From positions 1 to 64,000 of the forward strand of contig NZ_JABGNA010000015.1 in assembly GCF_013149275.1 (NCBI RefSeq): a stretch of DNA of 64,000 nt, read 5' to 3'. The position numbers were made by a program, and so were the translations under genes. This stretch comes from Mucilaginibacter sp. SG564 (GTDB taxonomy: Bacteria > Bacteroidota > Bacteroidia > Sphingobacteriales > Sphingobacteriaceae). Below, piece after piece: positions 41,809-49,354 of the stretch; positions within the stretch are counted from its first letter, which is position 1; every line of letters starts with the position of its first letter. Under the pieces are notes generated by a model. It was not told the origin of the DNA, did not search any database, and saw only the letters and a program-made list of their open reading frames with translations.

Positions 41809-42706
41809 ATATTTCCTTTAATGCCGCAGATATTTCTGTGAATTTAAACCTGAACCCTGCATCCTGGATCTTCTGTGCCGAAACTTTTGTGCTGCCTAAA
41901 ACAATGGTGCTCATTTCGCCGAGCATCAGCTTCAACACAAAAGCAGGTACGTTTGGAGCCCAAAGCGGTTTATGCAATTGTTTAGCTACGGCCTGGGTTA
42001 GTTGTGCGTTGGTAACCGGGTTAGGCGCTACCATATTGAAAATGCCATTAAAAGCCGTGTTTTCAATGCTATGCATATACATGTCCACTACATCCTGCCA
42101 GTGTATCCAGGGAATCCATTGCCTGCCGTTACCTAAAGGCGAGCCCACATACAATTTAATGGGTTGAGCCAATTTGGACAATGCACCGCCATCTTTATCC
42201 AACACCACTCCGGTACGAAACTTTACAATCCGTAGCCCAAGTTTCTTTCCTTCATCCACCGCGTTTTCCCATTCAATACAGCAATGAGCCATAAAATCGG
42301 TATTGGGTGAACTATTTTCTGTCATCAGTTCATCACCACGGTCGCTGTAGTAGCCTATAGCCGATGCAGAGATCACGGAGGTTACCTGGTGTTCCCTCTT
42401 TTTTAACAGATCGTATATCAATCCTATTGATTTGGTACGGCTGTCAATCAATTCCTTTTTGCGCTTCTCCGTCCATCGGTTTTCGGCTATGCCTGCCCCG
42501 GCCAGGTGCACTATGGTATCTATACTATCAATGCAACGGTCATCAATAATGCCCTGGTTAACATCCCATATAAAGGTTTTAACAGCAGGGTTTTTACCCG
42601 GTGTCCGGCTTAAGGCACTTACACTATAACCCTTACCAAGCAGTAAAGCTATAAGGCGCCTGCCCACCGAGCCCGATGCACCTGTTATCAGGATGTTTTT
42701 ACTCAT
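41801..42706 (-). CDS. TIGR01777 family epimerase-like protein (SDR fold)
   Basis: A 301-residue extended SDR with the NAD(P) motif TGASGSVGRRL (8-18), VHLAGAGIAENRWTEKRKKELIDSR (about 67-91) and the family's C-terminal DUF1731-like end (VPAFVLKLMLGEMSTIVLGSTKVSAQKI). These proteins have no known reaction. The start overlaps the upstream gene's stop by 8 bases and its stop overlaps the photolyase start by 8 bases. Similar groups of an SDR, TIGR01777 and photolyase genes recur in Bacteroidota, hinting at a role in light response or damage repair; that is inference. Confidence 0.85.
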   Translation of the reverse strand: MSKNILITGASGSVGRRLIALLLGKGYSVSALSRTPGKNPAVKTFIWDVNQGIIDDRCIDSIDTIVHLAGAGIAENRWTEKRKKELIDSRTKSIGLIYDLLKKREHQVTSVISASAIGYYSDRGDELMTENSSPNTDFMAHCCIEWENAVDEGKKLGLRIVKFRTGVVLDKDGGALSKLAQPIKLYVGSPLGNGRQWIPWIHWQDVVDMYMHSIENTAFNGIFNMVAPNPVTNAQLTQAVAKQLHKPLWAPNVPAFVLKLMLGEMSTIVLGSTKVSAQKIQDAGFRFKFTEISAALKEIYG

Positions 42707-43610
42707 TGTTTTTTACCGGTATATGGTTCATGGCTAAAATTAGCGATTCTTTATAAGTTAAGCATTGACCGGGTACAATATCCTGAATGGAGTGCTCATG
42801 CATAATGCTTTCATTCATCAGGCTGTTGGCCAGATCACGGGTAGTAGCGTAGTCAAAAGAGTTGGTACGACTTAGCCAATAGGATAAAACTCCTGCCGGC
42901 AGGAAGGGGATGCTGATGATACGCCTTTTAAGCTGACGTATTTGCGCATAACCCTGTATCATTTCTTTAAAAGTTAAAATATCCGGTCCACCGATGTCGA
43001 AACTGCGATGGAAGGTTTTTTCGTTTAGCATTATATTTTCCAGGTAAGTGAGCACATCGCGTACTGCTATAGGCTGGCAGGGGTAATTAACCCAACCGGG
43101 CACGGTTACCACCGGTGATTTTTCGGTGATATCACGGATGATCTGGAACGATGCGCTACCTGAACCAATGATAATAGCTGCCCGTAAAATGGTTAAGGCC
43201 GACTTACCTTCCCTTAGCACATCCTCTACATGTTTGCGTGATTCAGCATGCTTAGATTGAATTTTGCCGTTGCTGATACCGCTCAAAAATATAGTTTGTC
43301 GGCAACCTGTCTGATCAAGGGCATGTATAAAATTATAAGCCGATAGCGCTTCCAGCGCAGCCAGATCCTGTGATTGCGCCATGGAATGTACCAGGTAATA
43401 AGCAACCTCAATATCTGCCGGGAATGCCTCAATACTTTGCTCCCGCAACAGATCGCCGACGATGAGGGTAACACGACCGGCAAAATCATTGCGCTCCTGA
43501 AAACGCCTCTTATCACTTACCAGGCAAACAATTTCATGGCCTTTCTCCAACAAAACGGGGATCAGCAGCTTACCTATATAACTATTAGCACCGGCAAGTA
43601 AAACCTTCAT
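42699..43610 (-). CDS. NAD(P)H-binding SDR-like protein, first gene of the photolyase operon
   Basis: A 303-residue atypical SDR: GANSYIGKLLIPVLL (7-21) is the Rossmann motif, YYLVHSMAQSQDLAAL and FLSGISNGKIQSKHAESRKHVEDVL the substrate/cofactor regions, and TILRAAIIIGSGSASFQIIRDI the typical NmrA-like C-terminal turn. The family includes quinone- and polyketide-related reductases as well as proteins without known activity. The 477 bases upstream contain the leader element at 43735-43992 and two divergent promoters. The stop overlaps the next gene by 8 bases. Confidence 0.8.
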   Translation of the reverse strand: MKVLLAGANSYIGKLLIPVLLEKGHEIVCLVSDKRRFQERNDFAGRVTLIVGDLLREQSIEAFPADIEVAYYLVHSMAQSQDLAALEALSAYNFIHALDQTGCRQTIFLSGISNGKIQSKHAESRKHVEDVLREGKSALTILRAAIIIGSGSASFQIIRDITEKSPVVTVPGWVNYPCQPIAVRDVLTYLENIMLNEKTFHRSFDIGGPDILTFKEMIQGYAQIRQLKRRIISIPFLPAGVLSYWLSRTNSFDYATTRDLANSLMNESIMHEHSIQDIVPGQCLTYKESLILAMNHIPVKNNE

Positions 43611-43717
43611 TTATGGGCAACAATAAAAAGGGTAGGGTGTTTTAAAATTACTCCGCAATACTATGTTTGAACAAAACGGCTATATGTTTACATCCTGAAT
43701 TGTTGGTTACAATGGTG

Positions 43718-43725
43718 CAAACTTA
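43718..43725 (-). promoter_or_regulatory. Second predicted -7 box TAAGTTTG of the photolyase operon
   Basis: Perfect TAnnTTTG on the minus strand about 108 bases before the start of the first operon gene and just after the conserved leader element, so the GGTTTAAAAAGTTTTT end of the element would lie at its -33 region. It offers an alternative to the box at 43985-43992. Confidence 0.35.
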
Positions 43726-43734
43726 AAACAAGCT

Positions 43735-43992
43735 AAAAACTTTTTAAACCTTTAATTTTAACATTTTTCTGCTCAAAAAGGGGTTAAAAACAGATCAAAA
43801 ACACCTCATTTTAACACTTTTTAACAAATTTTTAACATGATTTTGAGCGGTTTTTGAAACTTTAAAAAGTATTGAATAATTGATTGTCAAATAACTATAT
43901 GAAAAATGATCAATTTTTAACCTTGTTTTGTCCTTAACAAAACAGCCCGATTGTCTGATAAAAAGACAAGCGGGCTGTTGAGTATAAAGATA
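43735..43992 (-). promoter_or_regulatory. Photolyase-linked leader element, copy 2
   Basis: On the minus strand: -7 box TATCTTTA (43985-43992), TTTG -33 box (44013-44016) 20 bases upstream, a 14-bp hairpin (43942-43978; ACAGCCCGCTTGTC... with ...GACAATCGGGCTGT), GTTAAGGACAAAA, ATAGTTATTTGACAAT, AATACTTTTTAAA, four TGTTAAAA-type boxes and GGTTTAAAAAGTTTTT. Order and words match copy 1 at 20612-20884, while the outer hairpin bases differ and stay paired. It leads into the NAD(P)H-binding/TIGR01777/photolyase operon. Confidence 0.6.
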
Positions 43993-43994
43993 CG

Positions 43995-44002
43995 TAAATT
44001 TG
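43995..44002 (+). promoter_or_regulatory. Predicted -7 box TAAATTTG of the DinB gene
   Basis: Perfect TAnnTTTG on the plus strand, 85 bases upstream of the DinB start and only three bases from the photolyase operon's minus-strand box, so the two promoters are divergent and overlapping. Confidence 0.35.
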
Positions 44003-44087
44003 TGGAGAAGGACAAACCATATTGCCAATAGGCTGCCATGTTTGTCCAATACAAAAAATTTGGATTGATTATTAAACGGCAAATAGT

Positions 44088-44564
44088 ATGTGCGCAACGC
44101 TATTACATCAATATCAATTGGTTTTGTCATCCCGTGGGGCATTGCTTAACTATTGTGAAACCATCCGTCCGGAACATTTGGCCCAAGCAATCCCGTTGTA
44201 CAATAACGATTGTATGGGTAGTTTAATGAGGCATGAGGCTAATACTTATTTAGGCTGGCTGTTCAATTTTTTGCAGCAGGAACAACGGCCCTACTTTACT
44301 GAAGACAATCACAAGAACATACAGGCTATTCGCGGTATGTTTGATGAGGTGAACCTGATGGTTACCAGCTTTTTGCAACAATACAAGGATGATATTAATG
44401 CCCCGCTTACCTTGCCAAGGGAGGGCGAAACGGTACTAACCTTAACACCGCTGGAGCTATTTACACACGTAATCACTCACGAATACCATCATAAAGGGCA
44501 ATTAGCTAATATGAGCAGGCAACTGGGCTATATCCCGGTTGATACGGATGTGATAAGGAATTGA
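44088..44564 (+). CDS. DinB family protein
   Basis: A 158-residue four-helix protein of the DinB/YfiT type. MRHEANTYLGW (about 47) gives the first metal histidine and HVITHEYHHKGQLANMSRQLGY (about 126-147) the other two. Members are metal-dependent S-transferases that use bacillithiol, mycothiol or similar thiols; the name comes from DNA-damage induction in Bacillus, though the proteins do not repair DNA. Divergent from the photolyase operon and sharing its promoter region. Confidence 0.85.
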   Translation: MCATLLHQYQLVLSSRGALLNYCETIRPEHLAQAIPLYNNDCMGSLMRHEANTYLGWLFNFLQQEQRPYFTEDNHKNIQAIRGMFDEVNLMVTSFLQQYKDDINAPLTLPREGETVLTLTPLELFTHVITHEYHHKGQLANMSRQLGYIPVDTDVIRN

Positions 44565-44579
44565 AAATTGCTCACTGGC

Positions 44580-45149
44580 TTAATGCATACAGCCAACATA
44601 AACCTTAGCCTTAAAGGAAAATGCTGTTTTTGATTGCCCCATAGCCAGCAGGGCGCTGTCGGCGCTTGTTTTGGTTTCGTAGATACCCCTTACCAGGGCA
44701 ATGGTTTTTTCTTTGGCATCAGATTTATACTGGTTTAGATATTCCAGGCTTAAGAAATCAGAAACTGATCTTCGTGGATAATAATCGCCTGCGTACATCT
44801 CATCGTCATAATTATCCGGAAGCGCTATCAGGTCTTTGGTTTTATTGTAACCGCGATCCATAGTGTCAATAAGGATGTTTAGAGATTTATTCAGATCGAA
44901 CATTTTTCCCCGGAGTGTATTATAACTACGTCCGGTATCTGCCACTACAACGTAATAATCGGCGTAATTAATGGTATCTGTTTCACTTTGAACGGAATCC
45001 TTGGCGCTGGCCTGGAGTGTCTGGGTGCTTTTATAAGATGCCGGCAAAACTTTAACCGGCTTAACCTTAGCATCGCTATTGGTTTTTGCAGGTTTTGGTT
45101 TGCAGGAGGTAATAATACAAATGAGCAGGAGCAGGTAAAGGGTTTTCAT
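44580..45149 (-). CDS. Lipoprotein of unknown function
   Basis: A 189-residue protein starting MKTLYLLLLICIITSCKP, with the lipobox IITSC (Cys16). After a Lys/Ser-rich linker the rest is hydrophilic and mostly helical (GKMFDLNKSLNILIDTMDRG, SLEYLNQYKSDAKEKTIALV), with no motif I recognise. ATG 45149 is chosen because it starts the signal peptide. Convergent with the DinB gene. Confidence 0.6.
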   Translation of the reverse strand: MKTLYLLLLICIITSCKPKPAKTNSDAKVKPVKVLPASYKSTQTLQASAKDSVQSETDTINYADYYVVVADTGRSYNTLRGKMFDLNKSLNILIDTMDRGYNKTKDLIALPDNYDDEMYAGDYYPRRSVSDFLSLEYLNQYKSDAKEKTIALVRGIYETKTSADSALLAMGQSKTAFSFKAKVYVGCMH

Positions 45150-45207
45150 ATGGTGATGATAGTTATTCAAAGGTATTAAAAACATTGTTGCGCAATAAGG
45201 TTACTTT

Positions 45208-45330
45208 TTAAGTTCCCTCCCTCTGGAGGGGTGCGGTTAATTTGTGTACAGGCAGAGAGGTATATACGCCTGACAGGTCTCTATGAGCAGAAACCCCTTC
45301 CTTCCCTTCCCCAAGGAAGGAATCGCGCTG
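45208..45330. repeat. Short intergenic repeat block (CCCTCCCTCTGGAGG type)
   Basis: CCCTCCCTCTGGAGGGGTGC and GAAACCCCTTCCTTCC followed by CCTTCCCCAAGGAAGG are self-complementary CT/GA-rich hairpins like the arms of family A. No ORF with coding character. It separates the lipoprotein gene from the AarF-like kinase gene. Confidence 0.45.
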
Positions 45331-45388
45331 TCCCCGGCTTTTACCCCAGGACCATATATTTTTACTGCTATCCGCCAACTGAAAAACC

Positions 45389-46765
45389 TTAATACTCCAG
45401 CACTACGTGCGGTTTGTAAGTATCGGTTTTAACCTGGGCTTTAAGTTCGTGAAGGATATTGTACAGACCAAAGTTGGTGCGGTTTACGTAGATAAAATGC
45501 TTTACGCCCCGGGCCTGTTTAAACTCAGGTAATTTAGATAAGCGTTCGCCGAAGCGGTATAGCTGATCGAAAAAGGCTGTCTGGCTAAAATCAAAGTGGT
45601 CATGCAGGTAGGGCATGGCAAACAGCTCTATCATTTCGCGGAACTGGGTATAATAAAACTCTATCTGCGCGGGGCTGTCATCCTTGTGGATCATATCCAG
45701 CTGACGGAAAGCCTTGATGGTTTCCACTTTGTTATCGAGCAGATTGGTAGAGGTGAGGGAGAAGAACGGATAATAAAAATCCTCGGGCATCTCTTTAATA
45801 CAGCCAAAATCAATAACGCCCAGTTTACCATCGGGTGTGATCAGGAAGTTGCCGGGATGCGGATCGGCATGTACGGCGCGGAGCTCATGCTGCTGAAAAT
45901 TATAAAAATCCCACAGGGCCTGGCCGATTTGGTTACGCAGCTCCTGTGATGGATTGGTGGCCAGAAACTCGCGCAGGTGTTTGCCCTCGAGCCAATCCAT
46001 GGTAATGATGCGTTTGCTGCTCAGTTCGGGATAATAATTAGGGAATACGACATTATCTAAGTTGGCGCAGGCGGTTGAAAACTCGACGGAACGGCGTACT
46101 TCCAGTTCATAGTCGGTTTCTTCCAATAGGCGTTCCTCTACCTCGCGCATATAAATTTCCAGGTCGCGCTCGCTCATACCTAACATCCGGAAGGCGAAGG
46201 GTTTCACCAGTTTCAGATCGGACGAGATAGAATCGCCCACGCCGGGATACTGGATCTTCACGGCCAGCCTTTTACCATTAAGCTCTGCCTCGTGAACCTG
46301 GCCAATAGAGGCGGCATTGGTAGATCGGATGTTGAATTTATCAAAAATCTGATCTGGGTTTTTACCGAAATATTTTCTGAAGGTTTGCACGATCAGCGGT
46401 CCCGAAAGCGGTGGTGCGTTGTATTGCGATTGGGTGAATTTATCGACATAGGCCTGCGGCAGCAGGTTTTTATCCATGCTGAGCATTTGCGCCACTTTAA
46501 GGGCGCTGCCTTTAAGTTCGCTTAATGATTTGTAAATGTCTGTAGCGTTATCCTCATTCAACTCAGATTTGTCCATGTCCGGGTTGAATAACTTTTTGGA
46601 ATAATGCTTGATATAATTGCCGCCAATTTTAATACCAGTGGTCACAAATTTGGCCGAACGCTGCACCTTGGTGGTGGGCATACTGTTTTGTTCGGAGGCC
46701 CCCTCTAATCCGATAGCTATCGGATCTCCCCCAGTAGGGGAGACTTTATTATTTTCATCTGTCAT
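45389..46765 (-). CDS. ABC1/AarF/UbiB family atypical kinase
   Basis: A 458-residue UbiB-type protein kinase-like protein. KVAQMLSMDKNLLPQAYV (about 91-108) corresponds to the KxGQ motif, LAVKIQYPG (about 177) carries the ATP-binding lysine, HADPHPGNFLI (about 287) the catalytic loop and GVIDFGCIK (about 303) the metal-binding aspartate. UbiB/ABC1 proteins control quinone and lipid metabolism. The first 28 codons coincide with a family A repeat (46694-46747), and the Met at residue 29 (46681) is an alternative start, so the true N-terminus is uncertain. Partner gene upstream: a TetR-type regulator 8 bases away. Confidence 0.88.
   Translation of the reverse strand: MTDENNKVSPTGGDPIAIGLEGASEQNSMPTTKVQRSAKFVTTGIKIGGNYIKHYSKKLFNPDMDKSELNEDNATDIYKSLSELKGSALKVAQMLSMDKNLLPQAYVDKFTQSQYNAPPLSGPLIVQTFRKYFGKNPDQIFDKFNIRSTNAASIGQVHEAELNGKRLAVKIQYPGVGDSISSDLKLVKPFAFRMLGMSERDLEIYMREVEERLLEETDYELEVRRSVEFSTACANLDNVVFPNYYPELSSKRIITMDWLEGKHLREFLATNPSQELRNQIGQALWDFYNFQQHELRAVHADPHPGNFLITPDGKLGVIDFGCIKEMPEDFYYPFFSLTSTNLLDNKVETIKAFRQLDMIHKDDSPAQIEFYYTQFREMIELFAMPYLHDHFDFSQTAFFDQLYRFGERLSKLPEFKQARGVKHFIYVNRTNFGLYNILHELKAQVKTDTYKPHVVLEY
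46694..46747. repeat. Family A-type repeat lying in the start of the AarF-like kinase gene
   Basis: AAAGTCTCCCCTACTGGGGG, then AGATCCGATAGCTATCGGATTAGAGGGGGCC and TCC on the minus strand match the AAGTCTCCCC...TTAGAGGGGGCTCC layout of copies 1 and 3. If the annotated start at 46765 is used, it encodes residues KVSPTGGDPIAIGLEGAS. Confidence 0.55.
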
Positions 46766-46773
46766 AGGTAATA

Positions 46774-47427
46774 TTAAAATCCCATCTTATCCTTTATACC
46801 GCCGTTTTTAACCAGGAATTTGCCGTATTCAAACAGATTGTCGATTGGTGAACGCTGAAACAGGTCGAACGTAACGTTAACGCCTTTTTCAATAGCTTCA
46901 TCGGTTTTCTCGAACCCGGCAGAGTTGTCATTTACCCAAAAGTTCAATACAAATACAAATTGCACCCACAAGGCATCTTTATAACGCTTGCTGAAAAACT
47001 TACGATCGCTTAGCTCTGATGATTCCAGTCCTTCTTTTAGTATCTCGTCTGCAAAGTTTTCGTAAATATCCTTCAACTGCTCAAACACGCGCGGGGTAGT
47101 AAAACCTTTGGGTTGCTTGTTGATGGTATAAATGGCAAAGCTGCGGCTGTTTTTGATCAGCTCGAAGAAACCGTAAAAAAACGAAAGGGCTTTTTCGCGG
47201 GCACTGTATCCGCCCCAAATCTCTTGTCCGCGAATTTCCATTAGAGTTTTTCGGGCAAATTCGGCCCAGATGTTTTGTTCAACCGCTTCAAATGAACCAA
47301 AGAACTGGTAAAATTCAGCCTCGGTCATTTCGTTTTGTTTGGCAAAAATGTAAACCGATTTAGGCTGCTCGCCCTCGGTGAGTACATAATCAATATACGC
47401 GTTCTGAATGCTTTCGATAGTTGCCAT
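46774..47427 (-). CDS. TetR family transcriptional regulator
   Basis: A 217-residue protein with a TetR-like N-terminal HTH (residues 5-50; VYIFAKQNEMTEAEFYQFFGSFEAVEQNIWAEF is the recognition turn plus helix) and an all-helical ligand-binding C-terminus. It is followed 8 bases later by the AarF-like kinase gene on the same strand, a TetR-AarF pairing seen in Bacteroidota, so it probably controls that gene. Ligand unknown. Confidence 0.8.
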   Translation of the reverse strand: MATIESIQNAYIDYVLTEGEQPKSVYIFAKQNEMTEAEFYQFFGSFEAVEQNIWAEFARKTLMEIRGQEIWGGYSAREKALSFFYGFFELIKNSRSFAIYTINKQPKGFTTPRVFEQLKDIYENFADEILKEGLESSELSDRKFFSKRYKDALWVQFVFVLNFWVNDNSAGFEKTDEAIEKGVNVTFDLFQRSPIDNLFEYGKFLVKNGGIKDKMGF

Positions 47428-47443
47428 AATTTTGAATTTTTAA

Positions 47444-47556
47444 GAGCCTCACCTAAATCCTCTCCAAGGGAGAGGACTTTGCTTTGCTTGATTTTTACTT
47501 TTTTATTACTCCATCTCTCCCGATAACTATCGGGATGGAGAGCCGGGGTGAGGCAT
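47444..47556. repeat. Palindromic intergenic repeat, family A-like, copy 5
   Basis: CCTCACCTAAATCCTCTCCA AGGGAGAGG, then CTTTGCTTTGC, CTCCATCTCTCCCGATAACT, ATCGGGATGGAGAGCCGGGGTGAGG. The AACTATCGGGA core hairpins with TCCCGAT. Same word order as the block at 3118-3205. It lies between the TetR-type and thioredoxin genes. Confidence 0.6.
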
Positions 47557-47852
47557 TATATAAACTGCTCCACCGCCTGTTGTAATTGCCGGGCCTGTAT
47601 CACACCGCTTTGCCGCCATTTGGTTTGCCCTTTTTGAAATATCATAAGGGTAGGTACACTTTGTATCCTGTAGGCGTTGGCTGCCGATGGGTTTTTGTCG
47701 ATATCTATTTTGATGATCTTCACCTTGTCGCCAAGGGCGTGTTTTACGTCCTGCAATATGGGTGGCATCATTTTACAAGGGCCACACCATTCGGCCGAAA
47801 AATCAACCAGCACAGGAGTTTCTGATGCTATAATTTCCTGGAAATTTGCCAT
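47556..47852 (-). CDS. trxA: Thioredoxin
   Basis: A 98-residue thioredoxin with the active site WCGPCKM (about 22-28), the cis-proline in SVPTLMIF (about 66-73) and GVIQARQLQQ at the end. It reduces disulfides in the cytoplasm and can supply electrons to MsrA encoded elsewhere in this window. No signal peptide. Confidence 0.9.
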   Translation of the reverse strand: MANFQEIIASETPVLVDFSAEWCGPCKMMPPILQDVKHALGDKVKIIKIDIDKNPSAANAYRIQSVPTLMIFQKGQTKWRQSGVIQARQLQQAVEQFI

Positions 47853-47978
47853 AGCGTATTTATTTAGTTCACGGGTGAAAGTTCATAGTCCACTTGTTAT
47901 GAACACTCTAATTTCGTAAAAGTTTAGGGTATTTAGAGGGATGGAGTATATTATGACTTTGGGGTTATGATAAAAAAT

Positions 47979-48350
47979 ACGTCATTGCTGTAAGGGTACG
48001 AAGCAATCTCTAAGCTATACAGGGCGAATAAGGCGTGTTGTAGAGCGCTCAATTGCCGCTGAGGCTGTTACTTTGTCTTGATACAAAGTAACCAAAAATC
48101 AAGTCATCAGAAATGCTTCTTTGCCGCACGTGGCCTTTGCCCTGCAAACCGGGCAGAACCACGGGCTGCTAAACCTTACCTCCACTTCGTTCGCTCATTA
48201 TCCACGCTTCAGGTAAGGTTCGCTATGCCCCTCCTTTCCCACAGGCCCGCATCGTTCTGCCCACTTTCGCCCGAAGCTTATCTGCTAACGGGAAGAAAGA
48301 AAAACCACCTCGCAGTTGCTTGGCTTCAGCCGAGTGACGGTAGTAAACAT
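47979..48350. repeat. Structured GC-rich intergenic element with nested inverted repeats
   Basis: GTTACTTTGT/ACAAAGTAAC (48067-48076 with 48083-48092) is a perfect 10-bp hairpin. Further on four nested pairs line up: GGGCAGAAC (48151-48159) with GTTCTGCCC (48254-48262), CGGGC (48162-48166) with GCCCG (48245-48249), AACCTTACCT (48172-48181) with AGGTAAGGTT (48211-48220). The element is richer in GC than its neighbours and carries no ORF with coding character, although a 95-codon open frame crosses it. The rest of the 530-base gap (47853-47978) is AT-rich. Probably a mobile-type or structured-RNA element. Confidence 0.55.
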
Positions 48351-48382
48351 AGAATCACTAAATAAAATCCCTAAATTTAAGC

Positions 48383-49270
48383 ATGCAAACTAAACTAATC
48401 ATCTGCCTGTATCTGCTGCTGGCTTTGCCTATAGCCATATTGGCACAGGACAAACCAATCGTGATACCGCTTTGGCCCAAAGGCGCGCCGGGTTTTGAGA
48501 ACCGTCGTAATGAGCCTGAGCAGGCTAAAGACTATTGGGTGAAAAACATCCATAATCCATCGCTCACGGTTTTTGCACCACCAGCGGGTAAGGCCAACGG
48601 CGCGGCCATTGTGGTATGCCCGGGTGGTGGTCATCGTTTGCTGGTTTATACGGCCGAAGGGATTGAGCCTGGTAAATACCTGAGCAACCTGGGCGTAACC
48701 GTTTTTGTATTAAAATATCGTTTGGGCAGGGACACGCTATCGCCCTATAAAATTGATGTACATGCCAAACAGGATGGTTATAGGGCCATGCGACTGGTGC
48801 GCAGTAAGGCCACCGAATATGGCTTGGATACTAACCGGATAGGGATGATGGGCTTTTCGGCAGGTGGCGAGGTGGTAGATATGGTGGCTTATGGAGAGGG
48901 TAAAGGCAATGCGAATGCGCCTGATCCGGTAGATCGACTGAATGCCCGACCAAATTTTGTGATCCAGATATATCCTGGTCCGCTGTACGTACCTGATGAA
49001 TTACCTGCCGATGCACCGCCTGCATTTTTGCTGGCTGCCAATGATGATCCTTGCTGTTCAACACCGTTGGTGAAATTGTTGAACGCGTACCGTGCCGCCA
49101 AAATACCTGTAGAGATGCATCTGTACACACAGGGCAGCCATGGTTTTAACATGGGCAACCGGTCTAAACTGCAATCCATCAATACCTGGCCACAGCGTCT
49201 GGCCGATTGGCTAACGGATAATAACTATTTAACACCCGTAAGGAGGGAACGGCCAAAGGTGCTTCATTGA
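48383..49270 (+). CDS. Secreted alpha/beta hydrolase (acetyl-esterase-like)
   Basis: A 295-residue protein with a signal peptide ending LAQ-D (about 20). WPKGAPGFENRR (about 31) and VVCPGGGHRLLVYTAEGI (about 75-92) match the Axe/BD-FAE-like carbohydrate esterase branch, GMMGFSAGGEVVDM (about 154-167) holds the nucleophile serine, and HGFNMG (about 254) the catalytic histidine. It probably deacylates a sugar or glycan in the periplasm. Monocistronic. Confidence 0.82.
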   Translation: MQTKLIICLYLLLALPIAILAQDKPIVIPLWPKGAPGFENRRNEPEQAKDYWVKNIHNPSLTVFAPPAGKANGAAIVVCPGGGHRLLVYTAEGIEPGKYLSNLGVTVFVLKYRLGRDTLSPYKIDVHAKQDGYRAMRLVRSKATEYGLDTNRIGMMGFSAGGEVVDMVAYGEGKGNANAPDPVDRLNARPNFVIQIYPGPLYVPDELPADAPPAFLLAANDDPCCSTPLVKLLNAYRAAKIPVEMHLYTQGSHGFNMGNRSKLQSINTWPQRLADWLTDNNYLTPVRRERPKVLH

Positions 49271-49354
49271 GGCCCCTAACAGCCTGAATGGGGAACTTTT
49301 GATTAGGCTGATGGCTTGTCTTTAGACTCCCGACTCAGAACTTAGGAAAGAGAC

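Noticed and set aside
43811..43850. A tandem-repeat array of TGTTAAAA.
   Set aside because: The copies are unevenly spaced and imperfect, so they look like binding sites within a larger element rather than a satellite.
48078..48365. A 95-codon plus-strand ORF in the thioredoxin-esterase gap.
   Set aside because: It crosses nested inverted repeats, has unusual composition and no plausible protein features.
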